Source of the DNA: Telopea speciosissima
Taxonomy: Eukaryota; Streptophyta; Magnoliopsida; Proteales; Proteaceae
NCBI RefSeq assembly: GCF_018873765.1
Contig: NC_057923.1
Location: forward strand, 7,328,413 to 7,392,412
Length of the DNA stretch: 64,000 nt
Direction: 5' to 3'
Part shown: in pieces, positions 24,732 through 37,228 of the stretch
How the letters are laid out: each line of letters opens with the position of its first letter
Numbering within the stretch: the stretch's first letter is position 1
Made by a program: the position numbers and the translations under genes
Notes under the pieces: generated by a model
Told to the model about the DNA's origin: nothing
Database searches by the model: none
What the model saw: only the letters and a program-made list of their open reading frames with translations

Positions 24732-27198
24732 CTTCCCCTCAAGTGGATTATACAAATAAGTAAAGAAAGAAGATCCAAACTTGAACTAAAAGGAAAAAAA
24801 AGAACTCCATAATAATGCAAACACTTCCCCTCAAGTTGGCGCATACAAGGTATCAATGCCCAACTTGAACAAAATGAGAAGAAACTAAGTTGCAACAGAA
24901 TCCAGCTTGACAGATGAATGTAGCTTCCAAATAAACCTTCAAAAACTTGAAAAAATAGATCTTCAAAACTTGGACAGACATGATCAGCAAACCGGGACTG
25001 AAATGTCTTCCAAAAAAGGCAGCTTTCAACGATCTTCAATAGCTATCCAGTGATGAATCTCAGATTGTCATAGTGACATAAAATCTTGAAGTGAAATAAC
25101 TAGAGCAGCAAGTAGCGAAAATAAACTGAATCAGACAGTGGAAAAAAACTATATCAACCCAATCGAAAGTCCTCAAATAGGCAACAACCAAATATCTTCA
25201 ATATTTTAATACTTCAATCTCCCCCTTACGGCAAACTCAACCCAATAACGAAGGATTCCTAATGGCAACAGTGGATAAAACTGATCTTCTATGTTTTGCA
25301 CCAATGTTTCTGCAAGTTCTGTGTTCTGCAATGTCTGCAGGTGTATTGTACATAATCCCCCCCTCACGTGTAGTACACGTGGACATAATGAGATGATGTA
25401 AGAGATAGGACAAAAACATAATATACCATAATTTTCCAAGAGGTGCTAAGGATAATTAAAAAAGAAGGAATGGTAAAATTATAATTTACCAGAAGTTTCC
25501 AAAGATGTTATGGGTAAAATACCAAAGGTATGGGATATGAAGGGAATTAGAATTATTGAAAGGGTGGCATAGCTGCAATTTGGTGGAAATCCACTTTTAA
25601 ATACAATCCAAGCCAAAGGGCAAACTAGTAATAAATCAGAATTTTCAAAAGTCAATTGGGTAGTAAAATAGGGGAATGTATTAAAAAGTAATGGCAGTTT
25701 CATAAATAACCAGAATTGTCAAGGGGTTATTGGAAAATAATGAAGCAATGGGACATGAAGGGAATTAACATTTATTAGTTGGGAATGGCAGAATTGCAAT
25801 TAAATTGAAATCCAATTATAAACCCAACTAGGCAAAAGGGTAAACTGGGAATGAAAAGTAAAATAAGGACAAGGGAGGATAAGTGAAGATGGCATAGTTG
25901 TAATTAACCAAACAGTAAAGGGGAAACCAAATAACTATAGGATTAGTGGTTAACTACGTAAATCTAATACCATAAGAGGGTGAATAGGACTCTACTCATA
26001 ATGAAAATGGGCATACTTGTCATTATGTTGAAGTACCCTTCTTCTCCACGACATAACACCCAAGGCAAACCCAAACACTTTGCTGGAACAGAGGCTTGAA
26101 CACCACGGCAGTAAGATTGGGGGCGGTAACCAAAGTAGGAAGTGTCGAGGGAATCGAAGCCAACAAGAATCAACCCTTGAAACCAGATCATCAGTAGTAG
26201 CCTTAGAGAGAGAAGAGAAGAGACTTGATCGATCTTCAAAAAGGAAGAACTAGTAGAAACTCCAATCTACAATCTCCCAATTGTTGGACAGAACCGATTC
26301 AAAAATCTGGGCAGAACCGATGCAACCATCAACCAATCCTTCAATCCAATTAATACCAGAACCATAGCAACGGCAGTCAGAGGCGGAAAGGAGGTGGCTT
26401 CGAAGAATCGACAGCGGCAAAAGCATCGACTTGAGGTAGCAATCAACAAATCGATTAGGGGCGTATACAATCTATCAAGAGATTGAGTAGATAGCAAGAA
26501 CCCAAGACCAGGGAGATCATAAACCATAAACCAAAGAAAGATACATCAAAGAATAAATACAAAAGAATGGGCATCAAACGAGAGAAAATCTTCCAAAAAC
26601 ACCAGTCGAGAGTCAAAAACAGAAGTGATTTTGCACCACCAAATATCAGGGGGTCAGATGGACCCCAAATACTAGTCTAGTGACTTTCTTATAGAGGGCA
26701 ATGATGCCGCAATAGTTGGAATAGATCTGCTGGCCAAACATGGTGGAAACCAGAAATCAATGGGAAGAAAAATCTCCCAAAAAAATAGAGTATCGCCTCT
26801 CGGTATGAGGACTCGCAAGATAGCACACAGGATTTTTACCAACCAAGAGTAATGATAGCGGTAGCAAGCAATAGAAAAGACCCGTAAATCTTCCACAGAT
26901 TCGACACAACAAGAAATAATCTTCCCTCGTCTAGAAAATTGCAAGGCGGTAGAAGAACCCCTTGTTCTTCAGGAGCTGTCCTTTCGACTTATCGGAAACC
27001 ACCTTTCAAAACAAAAATCCATCTTTGATGATAGCAAAGAACTAGAAATCGAAAGAGTAATGCATTTACGCAACAAGCATAAAAGAGTGGTAACGATTGA
27101 TTTTCATCAAATACTCATCTTCAGTATATGAAACCCATACAAAATCGAAAAACTAAAAATGACTCTCAAACCGGCAACTAGTTAGTGCTCTGATACCA

Positions 27199-27568
27199 TG
27201 TAGAAAACCTAGGACCTGTAACCAGTAACTTGAGAGAGAAGAGAAGATGGAAGAAGAATTGATTGTAATGCTTAAATTATTTAATTGATAGGTAAGCCCT
27301 TCTATTTATAATAGAGGGAAAATTACAATAAAAAGGGGAACTCCTAATCAGATTAGAAATTTCTAATCATGATAGGATTCCAAGTTACACTAGAAAAAGA
27401 ACTAAAACTAACAACTCAAACTGAAACTAAGACTAACAACTCATAGTAGAATTAGGACTTGACATAATTAGAAACTAGGACTCCAACTAGAACTAGGAAA
27501 ATAGAAGATACACATATCAACCAAATCACTGTTCACATGAACAGTGTCACATGAACAGTACTTCAACA
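27199..27568 (-). repeat. 5' LTR of the 24.4-27.6 kb element
   Basis: 370 bp and directly preceded (plus-strand view) by the primer-binding site. The palindrome seen in the other LTR has one change here (CACATG in place of CACGTG). Confidence 0.88.
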
Positions 27569-27839
27569 ATGTGACATTCGAATCTAGTCGGAACCGTCCT
27601 CAAGTGTATTGATTCGGATCAAAGGGGACCAAATCGACAATTGTTGAGTTATAAATGAAAAGACTCGTAAAATTAGGATTCGACAGAGAGGAATTGTCTA
27701 GGGCAAGTAGGTGGAATAATGAACGTAGTCAAGGATCTATCCAGAAAAACAAGTATCATTGCCTGATTAATTCTGGACTACTTAATAACTCGAATGATCG
27801 GAAACTTCCCTCTTAGCTATTCACTTTACCAGAATCCTA

Positions 27840-28880
27840 ATTCTGGACTAATTGATAACTCTGTTAGCAAAATCAGGGATCCTGACCACTAAAATAGCAA
27901 CAGCCTTTTTAACCAACCAAAGATGCACCTCTCAAAACCCACATGTAATTATAGTGTGGAGGTCCTTTAGGAAGCTCAAAACTCGCGCAAAATTTAAATT
28001 ATTTCTTTGGAAAATCCTCATTGGAGGACTGTCTTCGAAATCAAAACTAACAAAATTCCTTATGATGGAGGATATTTTCCTACTATGCAATGCCGCAATA
28101 GAAACAGTTTGGCATGTCTTCTTCTCTTTTAACTTCCCCAGAAGAAGAAAACATTCAGGGGCAGAACCTGTTTGATTTATTTCAAGGCCTTGTAAACAGA
28201 GCCACAATCACCAAGAAGGATCAAAATCGTATTGAGTATTCTTCCATCACAACCTATTTCTTTTGGTCTACCAGGAATTATTCACGTTTTCATCATGAAC
28301 CACCAAACCCACATCAAATTCTGCATAACATATCAAAATGGGAACAGGATTTTAGCCTTACATTCCATTCAATATCACCTGATAATACTCAGTGATTTTT
28401 TTCATACCTTAACCTTCATATTATTTGGGACTTCCTACTGATGATCATCCAACCATTATTATTGATGGAAGGTTTGATCCTCAAACCAAAAAAGCAGAGT
28501 GGGAAGCAGTAAAATCCTCCTCAATAATCAATTCTTTTTCAGCATGTATGAATTATGATTATGCAGGAAATGCTCAAGCAGCAGAGGCATGAGGAATCCA
28601 GCAAGTATTCCTCAACCCCTTCACCTCTCAAATCTCAATTACTTATTGGGGTAACACTTGCACTGAAGTGTTTGGGGAACCCTGGGTATCACTGGATACT
28701 ACTTCCCTATTGAGTTCAGTGACCAAATCTCATCATAATGGCCATACTTGTGCAAATTTTTTTCCAATTTCATTAGTTAGCATCAATCACTGCAAATTTG
28801 ATCAGTTGCCAACATACGGATCCTACATACAATTGGGTCAACTGGTATTCAACAGCACATAGCGGCTAGTCAATGGAACA
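27840..28880 (+). pseudogene. LINE-type relic: RVT zinc-binding and RNase H-like C-terminal region
   Basis: The stretch around 27950-28130 encodes a KLFLWKIL...L...C...ETVWHVFFSF pattern, the signature of the zf-RVT domain found after the reverse transcriptase in plant LINEs. The downstream part (to about 28860) in shifting frames resembles the LINE-linked RNase H region (SVTKSHHNGHTCANFF and similar). Several frame breaks exist and there is no upstream endonuclease or reverse transcriptase, so it is a dead 3' fragment. Confidence 0.55.
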
Positions 28881-29360
28881 GATTTTAATCTGGCCCAATA
28901 TTTATCGATTCAGATTAAGGTGGATAAGGGCATTCTATTATCCCATCTGATTAAAATCTAATCTGTTATCCTATATCTGATAATCAAACATATAGATATT
29001 AGCATAAATATGTGTGTGTATTTGCATGCATATATATGTCTGTGTCAGTCCTCAGTCCCATCTTCCAACAGTGCACAGGAGCACAACCCCCTTGGGCATG
29101 TGCATAGTAAAACCTGCGCATTGATCAACACTCATTGAAGTGGATCTAGGCATAATATGTAGGGCATGTTTTAAGCTCCACTTCCCCCCCCCCCCTACCC
29201 CACTTCTTTCAATCTACTATTGCCTATGGTATTGATCTTGTATAGAACAACTCATCATAGAAATAGAGAAAAAAATCTCATCAAACCAAGCACTTGGGTA
29301 ATCTAAGTTTAACAAGATTTGGAGGACATCAGAAATCATACCATTCATTTTGGACAATAG
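28881..29360. other. No gene; AT-rich with a short C homopolymer
   Basis: Nothing recognisable. The right part may hold the 3' UTR of the F-box gene, which ends at 29495 on the minus strand. Confidence 0.4.
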
Positions 29361-29461
29361 GATATCCTGGAAATTAGCACATCTTTGGGAACCTTCAATG
29401 AAGAGATATCCTGATGTCCTGGAAATTAGCACATCTTTGGGAACCTTCAATGAAGAGATAT
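29361..29461. repeat. 52-bp tandem duplication, about 1.9 copies
   Basis: The unit beginning CCTGGAAATTAGCACATC at 29366 repeats at 29418 with near identity to the GAAGAGATAT end. It lies just downstream of the F-box gene stop codon, probably in its 3' UTR. Confidence 0.9.
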
Positions 29462-29494
29462 ATTACATGTTCAACTTCTGAAAATTGCTAGGAA

Positions 29495-32400
29495 TCACAA
29501 GACCATGATTTTAACATGGGGAGGGGCTTCTGCCTGTAGCTGTTCAAAAATCCTGTCTGCTGTGATTGTGGCAGATGTACCCTCCCCTGCTTCACGATGA
29601 TTCGATTTTCCATCCTGATAGCAGCAGGCTTGAAGATGGATCAGCATTGTCTCAAGTGAAGTAGCATTTTGAAGCACATAAGTTGCAAACTCAATCTCGT
29701 TCTGACTACCACAAAACCCTCTAATGACAACATTCTTGAGGTGATCATGAGGGCATTTTTGAGGTTTCCTAATTTCTTTTGGTTCTTTCTCATATGCCTG
29801 AACGGAGAGTAGCTGCAATAAAGTACAACTAAATGATTTTAGATACATGCCAATGATATAATAACAGGATTATACTCTAGTAAGCATTGGTAGCAAGAGC
29901 TTCTGTATAAGCACCAATTTAGTCCTCCTAATCAAGAAGTTCAATATGTAAATCTAATGTATTTTGCAAAAATGTTAAGTTTTGTGGTCTTGTCCTAGTC
30001 CTTTTCCTTGTCCATACTATGAGAGCGGTCGCTCCTTCAGATAGGCAAATGAAACTTCGGACAGCTAAAGATACACTTAAAGGCAACAAATAACTCTAGC
30101 AACACTGGCAGTGAATTAGAAGCACCCTCAAAAGAAGAAGAAAAAAAAAAGGGGGAGGGGGGGGGGGAGGAGGGGGACGAATTAGAATGTGTAGTGGCGT
30201 AGCTTGTCAATTTTATTGAGATATGTTAAGAAAATTCAAGATTTAGCAGGATACACTGAGAAAGATGAAATAGAACACTGTTTGATGCTTATATAATGTA
30301 AAACTACGATCTCACAATTGTTACAGCTACAATGTTCTATATATATATATATACAAAGAACAGTGAAATTAGGTCGTAGAGTTCAAAAAAAAATGCAAAA
30401 TTGAGTAGAGGATCAACAGCTCTATGCTAATAACCTATATGAAATGGATTTTATAGAACAGCAGTTTAACCTATGCAGTACATAAGTTTCTGTTAGAAAT
30501 TTATTCTTTTCCAAAAGAGGCAATGATTAACATTTTAGATTTATGGCTAAAACTAAAATATATTGTGAGATCATCGAGACAGTATCACATAAAACTGGAA
30601 TACCTTACATCTACACATCTAAGTGAAACATTCAGAATTTCTTTTTTGCACTTCTGGTTTATTTTAAAAAAATTACAGAAGAAAGATTTCAATTTATATG
30701 ATTATCATAAACTTGATTTGACATCTTCTATGATTTCTACTAATCTATGGTCTAAAATTATTCAGTACAAAACTTAACAATCAAAGAGAAAAATAGTTTT
30801 CCTGTGTGACAAAATTGTACCTCATGATATTTAACAATATGATATAGATTGGTATGATAAAAAATTGAATCAGTGAAATTTTGAAACCATGCTCTTAACT
30901 CCATGGTTATAAAGGCAGACAAATTGATAAATCTTATTACTTTGTTTGTAAATGCCCAACTCCCTAATACTGTATCAAAGGACAGAATATGGTCCTTCAA
31001 ACCGTATAGCGAATGCAACAAAAACCTTACCTTTGTTGCTTAAAATGCTATATAATTTCAAAAAAAAAAAAAAAAAAAAAAAAAGTTGTGTTCTTTTAGA
31101 TGAGAAAAAGGTCCCAAGATATAGACTGTTCAATTGTTGGGTGCATACGCTGTGTATACATTATGTTATTCAGAATATTGAAAGTATGTACAAAAAAAAA
31201 CAGAAAGAAAGTATATTCCATTTTACTCAGACCAAAGAAGATTTTCAATCATGTTTCACTGTATCTGAACATGACAAATTAGATATAGACAGATTGGGTA
31301 ATAGAGTACTAGTGGTTCATCCACAAAGGATCATAAATAGGTTCCAGGAGCAAGGCCCCTTCCACAATGCAATATTCCCTCATGCATAACATAATATTTT
31401 ATATCTACTGGGAGACTCACATGCAACTGGAAGTATGTCAGCAAAGGGCAAGACTTAAGAAGTGCTATGATCCAGTGGAGATCATCTTCTTTTGGTGCTG
31501 TTGCAATATGTAACTTCTTGAGATTGGCAAATAAGGGTAATCTTTCAAGTATAAACCCAGCCTGAACAACAGAGACAAAAGAAGTTGGAACAAGAAAAAC
31601 TAAAATGACTCCATTATTTAGAGGCAAGCAATTACCTTAACATGTAGCCATAAAGATAGATCTTTAAGCTGAGGAACATCATTGGCAAGCCCTGTGAGAA
31701 GGTGGAATATGGAATCTGTGATGCCTTTAATACCTGTAGCTATAATCTGCAGCTTGGGAACATTCTCGAACAAGAAGACTATCATAGGCCCAGTATATAG
31801 GAATGCAACAAGATTTACAGCGTAGATCATTACGCGCCTTAACAGCAGACAGTCATTCACTTCCAAGTACTTCAATCGCAGGGAGGAATGAGTAATAGTC
31901 AAATCAACCAACTTTTGACATTTCATCAAACTCAACCGTTCAAGAAGAGAACAGTTAGATAAGAAGTTTTCTAAGTCTATTGAGAGGAGATCTACTGCTT
32001 CCAGCTTGAGGGTTGTAAGAGAGTTGAAACCAACAAAACTGGGATAAGGATGAGGCACAAAGGTACAAGATTTCAAAGACAAACAGTTTAAAGAGGACTT
32101 ACTAAGAAAGATATCACAAGGAAAATTATATGGATGGAGGACATCGTTTACTAGGGGGGGATATGTAGTGGGAAGTCTAAGTTCAAGTTCTTCAATTCCC
32201 CTCAGAATTGCAAATTCAATCCACTGATTGAGATGATCTACATATGTTTGACCATAAAACCTAAACTGAAGCTGGAACTTTGTAATCTTACAGTCTGTAT
32301 GAAGCTGTCGCAAGAATTGCTGAACTGAACCAACAAACTTTTGTGTTCTTTGCCAGGCATATATCAGGTCCTCTGGACTGTGTTCATCAAGATTGATATC

Positions 32401-32613
32401 TGAACATTCATCTTTCCCAAACATGTTATATGCATCGAACCTGAGACACGTGAATGACGTTGTCCAGAGGTACCTCCATCTTCTTGATAAAATGCTGGTC
32501 CTTACCGCATCTCTCATTGTCATAGATGATAAAGTCAAATTAAGGATAATGTCCGGCAGTTGACTGATCCTGTCCTCTTGAGTTTCATTTTCCATCACTT
32601 GGCACCCCTCCAT
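29495..32613 (-). CDS. F-box/FBD/LRR-repeat protein
   Basis: Three exons on the minus strand: 31636-32613, 31421-31561 and 29495-29812, all phase 0 with GT-AG introns, giving 478 aa. Residues about 13-55 form the F-box (DRISQLPDIILNLTLSSM...SILSRRWRYLW), which in the family binds the SKP1 adaptor of SCF ubiquitin ligases. Residues about 140-380 are irregular leucine-rich repeats with the plant pattern LSLKSCTF and LKLEAVDL, the presumed substrate-binding part. The last exon carries the FBD signature CPHDHLKNVVIRGFCG followed by EFATYVLQNATSLETMLI. The target is unknown; this is a large, fast-evolving plant family. Intron 2 is long (1608 bp) and holds an A-run at 31062-31084. A second Met at residue 7 is an alternative start. 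A copia element starts 295 bp upstream of the ATG. No disabling change is seen, but expression cannot be judged. Confidence 0.88.
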
Positions 32614-32912
32614 GACCTTGATTGACCATTGATTTCAACAAGGTTTCAGCAGAACATCTAGATTTCTTTCAAAAAGGATAAAAATATATTCTCTAAAAGA
32701 TGAAGTAGAAGAGATATGAACACCAAATTGAGGATTACCTACAAATAAATTACATGATAAATCCACTACAGTTGTTATTTCACTGAAAGAAGCAACCCGG
32801 AAAATACTAATCCATTTGGTTACCACTGGAATGAAACAATTTTATAATCAAAGTTTCCATATCAATACTAAGCATAAAATGATACTTCAAAACGGTATGT
32901 TAATGATAGTGG

Positions 32913-33107
32913 TGTTAATAGGAAAGAATAGAGCTCAATGCTTGGATGTGTTAATGAACATCCAAGCCCCTTTATTTATAATAGAAGAGGGGAGAGAAAA
33001 ATTATAGAATTGACCCAACATTGTTCACCGTCACTGTTTACATGAACAGTGTCATAACCCTAATTACAATTCTACCCTTGCTCAAAATACTCCCACTTAT
33101 TCTAACA
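32913..33107 (-). repeat. 3' LTR of the 32.9-39.5 kb copia
   Basis: 195 bp. It differs from the partner mainly by a 4-bp GAGG-type indel and a few substitutions. It contains CACTGTTTACATGAACAGTG, related to the palindrome in the 24.4-kb element's LTR, which suggests related families. Confidence 0.9.
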
Positions 33108-33114
33108 CTCCCCC

Positions 33115-35900
33115 TCAAGTTGGAGCATAAATATCAAACATGCCCAATGTGACTAAAATAGGATGAAAGACTTTCCCGCTCAACCCTTTAGTGAACACAT
33201 CAGCCAGTTGATCAGCAGACTTCACAAAAGCAACACAGATCAGTCCTTCTTCCAGCTTCTCTTTGATGAAATGCCTATCAACCTCCACATGCTTGGTACG
33301 ATCATGCTGAACCGGATTGTGAGCAATGCTAATGGCAGCCTTGTTGTCACAATACAACATCACAGGGAGACGAATAGGAACACCAAGACCTTGTAATAAA
33401 CCTCTAAACCATAATAGCTCACAAATGCCTTGTGCCATAGCATGAAATTCTACTTCAGCACTGGACCTTGCTATCACGTTTTGTTTCTTGCTACGCCAAG
33501 TGACAAGATTTCCACCTTCAAAGAGCAATAACCAGATATAGATTTTCTATCAGAAGATCCAGCCCAATCAACATCAGTATACGCTTCAACTCGTAGATGG
33601 TCATGAGGAGATAAGAGAATTCCTTTTTCTAGGGCTGACATCAAATAACAAAGAATACAAAGAACAACATCCATACGTGAGGAATAAGGATCATGCATGA
33701 ACTGACTTACCAAACTCACGGCAATATGTCTGACCGTGTATGAGAGAGGTGAATAAGTTTCCCTACCAGCCATTGGTAACGACCTTTGTCAACCGGTTCA
33801 CCCTCTTTTTCCTCGAGTCTTGTAGTAGCCTCCATAGGTGTATCAACAGGGCGACACCTTAACATCCCGGTCTCAAATAATAGATCTAGCATATACTTCC
33901 TTTGATAAAGAAAGATGTGAAGATCGTGCAACCTCTATCCCTAGAAAGTACTTTAGCTTTCCTAGATCCTTTATTTCAAATTCACGACCAAGCAAAGTCT
34001 TCAACTTGTTGATCTCATCACCATCATTCCCTGTCACCACAATATCATCCACATAGACTATGAAAATGGTTACTTTATCACCATTCCTTTTGATAAATAG
34101 AGTATGGTCAGTATTACTCTGCTCATATTCCACAGAAACCATAGCCTTATGAAATCTTCCAAACCAGGCACGAGGTGATTGTTTTAGCTCATATAAAGCA
34201 CGCTTCAATTTACATACCTTGCCGCTGATTTTGTCACATGAGAACCCAGGTGGAATGTCCACATATACCTCCTCTTCAAGCTCGTCATGGAGGAAGGCAT
34301 TCTTCACGTCCAACTGTTGTCAATCCCATCCCAGATTTACTGCACAAGATAGTAACATCTGACAGTATTTAGTTTAGCAACATGTGCAAAGGTCTCCTGG
34401 TAGTCAATCCCAAATGTCTGAGTGAACCCCTTTGCCACCAATAGTGCCTTGTATCGATCCACAATACCATCAACCTTCTGTTTCACCACAAACACCCGTT
34501 TACATCCAACTGGTCTTTTCCCTGGAGGAAGAACCACAAGATCCCATGTATCATTTTTTTGCAAGGCTCTCATTTCTTCCATCATTGTTGCCTTCCACTT
34601 TCCATCTGCAAGAGCATCCTGCCAATTCTAGGGAATACAAACAGAAGAAGGGAAGAAACAAAAGCACGAAAGGATTGAGAAAGGGAATTATAGGAGACAA
34701 TATGAGATATAGGATGCTGAGTACAAGTCCTAGTACCTTTGTAACTAACAATAGGTAACTTAGAAGAAAGGGTTTTACCTGGAGTGGGAAGATGATAGGT
34801 ATTGGTGCTACAATGGATGGAAGCTGCTTGTATTTGGAACATCTTCTCCGATATGTTTTGAAATTTAAGTCATTAATTCTCTTCTGAAATTCTCCAATGG
34901 TTTTCTGGACTGGAGTAAGCTCCCCCTAAACAGAAACTGTGTGATTACCAGTATCCAAGGTCTCCCCCTGTGTGGAATCCTCTTCATTAGATGGTATGTG
35001 AGGGACAAGAGTGGGTTCAGGCTGGTTATACATGGGAACCTCAAGAGGGAGAGGGGGCCCAAGAGTCAACACCTCTTCATGGGAATTCTCCCCTTGAAGA
35101 AGTATAGTGGGATAACAGGAAAGGGTTTCATGGAAAATGACATCCAAACTCACCATGGTACGACGGGTGGGTGGATGGTAACATTTATAACCCCTCTGCG
35201 AGGGAGAATAGCCCAAGAAAATGCACCGAAGGCTATGGGGTTTAAGTTTACTAGGGGACCGAGTATCCCTAGCATAACAAACACAGCCAAAAACTTTAGG
35301 TGGAACTATAAAGGTTGAGGAGCCATTTAAAAGAGCAGCAAGGGTATAGGAGTCGAGGACTCGGGTAGGCAGCCTATTAATAAGGTATGCTACAGTAAGA
35401 ACAACATCCCCCTAATATTGGGGAGGAACATGATGGACAAACATAAGTGCTCGAGCCAACTCTAAGAGGTGGCGATTTTTTCTTTCAGCCAATCCATTAT
35501 GGGCAGGAGTATCCACACAACTAGTCTGGTGGAGGATCCCATAGGCAGCAAGGTAGTTTTGGAACTGACCTTCCATATACTCTTTGTCATTGTCACTCCT
35601 CAAAATTTAGAGAGTAGCATTGTATTGGGTCTGAACCAATTTATGAAAATGTTGAAAACATGAGAAAACATCACTTTTATTATGCACCAAATATACTCAG
35701 GTACTCCTAGAGTGGCAATCAATAAAGGAAATAAACCAACGATGGCCAAAAATAAAAGGTTTCCGACTAGGACCCCATACATCAGGATGAACCAGATTAA
35801 AAAGGGAAAGACTTCTTTTATTAGAAATAGAATAAGCTGAACGAGTCTGTTTGGCCAGAACACAAGCCTCACAAAAAAGGTCATCCTCATTACATTATTT
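33115..35900 (-). pseudogene. copia integrase, reverse transcriptase and RNase H, broken frames
   Basis: The integrase remnant lies at 35412-35890 (TPAHNGLAERKNRHLLELAR). Reverse transcriptase is split between 34337-34585 (KARL-like region and [13 protein letters not shown]) and 33873-34313 (DVKNAFLHDELEEEVYV...YVDDIVVTG, catalytic YVDD retained). RNase H/C-terminal is at 33115-33773 (WRSKKQNVIARSSAEVEF, YCDNKAAISIAHNPVQHDRTKH, QLADVFTKGLS). The pieces are in different frames, so no functional polyprotein can be made. Confidence 0.9.
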
Positions 35901-37228
35901 AACTAATGTTGGAAATGAATGAGATAAAATTCCTAAAGGGGGGCGACCTAATCGATTATGCCATTGTTGAAGTTCATAAGATACCAATGAAGTTTGATGA
36001 AGGGGAGATGGTGGTGGTGGTGAAGGAGGACGACCATCATCCAGCAGATACAATCCATCATGCACTTTACCCCATCCAATCGTTGCCCCAGTTGTCAGAT
36101 CCTAAAAAACACAATGGGAAAGGGGAAAAAAAAAGTCACTTTATAGTTCAAGTCACGAGTAAGACTACTAATGGATAGAAGGTTAGTAGTAAAATTAGGT
36201 ATATGTAAAACAGAGGATAAAGAGATAGACGGAGAGCAACTGATAGAGCCTTTCCCAGAGATAGAGGAGAGAGAACCATCAGCCACCCGAACTTTGTCTT
36301 TCCCAAAAGTGGGTGAATAGTGATAAAAGAGGCTAGAGGATCCAGTCATGTGATCAGTGGCATTATAGCCTATGATCCAAGGGGTAGAGACTACTGATGC
36401 ACAATGACTAGCAAACGGACTACCTGAGTGGACAAAATGGGAACTTGAAGTGGTGGATTGATTGGCAAGAGTCGATGTAATAGATGCAACAAAGGCCTGT
36501 AACATACGACGGAATGCCTGAAGTTCATCCTGGGAGAGACTAATGTCAGTAGAAGGAGCCGTGGGAATAGTCTCCGTATGATTGGCTTTGTTTTTCGATT
36601 TCCCACGAGCAACACGCTTGGCCTCAAAATCAGCTGGTTTACCATGAAGCTTCCAGGAAGTGGCTTTAGTGTGATAGGGTTTATTGTAGTGTTTACATCT
36701 CACAATCGCTTTGGAAGAATCACTAGGAGCAGTAGGAGCAGCAGCGGCAACAGTCTGTAGAGCAAATCGATCAGTTATTGGAGTATGTAGCATGGCTGCC
36801 CTACGATTTTCTTTAGAAAGAACTAAAGCACAGGACTGCTCCAAGGTAGGGAATGGAACCCTGCCCAAAACCTGAACTTGAATATGGTCATATTCAACAT
36901 TTAAACCAGCCAGGAAGTCATAAACCCAAATCTTGTCAACATGCTTGCGATATGCAGCAATATCGGTTACATTAGTGGGCTGATAATCTGAGTAGTGGTC
37001 CAGATGTTGCCATAGACTACGAAGGACAGCATAATACTTAGAGATGTAAAAGTCTTTCTGAGTGGTGCCATGAATCTTCTTGCGCAATTCATAAACCTGG
37101 GCATCGTTCCAACCTGTCCATAAGTTTCCTCCGCAACCAGCCAAATCTGAGCAGAAGTTTCGAGTAGCAAATAACCATTGGCCGGATCTGGTTGCATGGA
37201 GTTAAGTAAAAAAGACATGACTTAAGAG

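Larger units (their letters stand above)
24362..27568 (-). mobile_element. Non-autonomous copia-type LTR element without pol (LARD-like), target duplication ATGTG
   Basis: LTRs of 370 bp lie at 24362-24731 and 27199-27568, both TGTAGAAAACC...ACTTCAACA. They are flanked by perfect duplications ATGTG (24357-24361 and 27569-27573). On the minus strand the first LTR is followed at once by TGGTATCAGAGC (27187-27198), complementary to initiator Met-tRNA as in copia elements. A purine tract (reverse of CTTCCCCTCAAG) abuts the other LTR. The 2.47-kb interior has only short ORFs and no recognisable gag, integrase or reverse transcriptase, so it must have moved with proteins made elsewhere. Confidence 0.88.

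Noticed and set aside
31062-31084. A-run as the tail of a processed retrocopy
   Set aside because: No coding or SINE-like sequence precedes it on either strand and no target duplication was found. It sits in an ordinary intron of the F-box gene.
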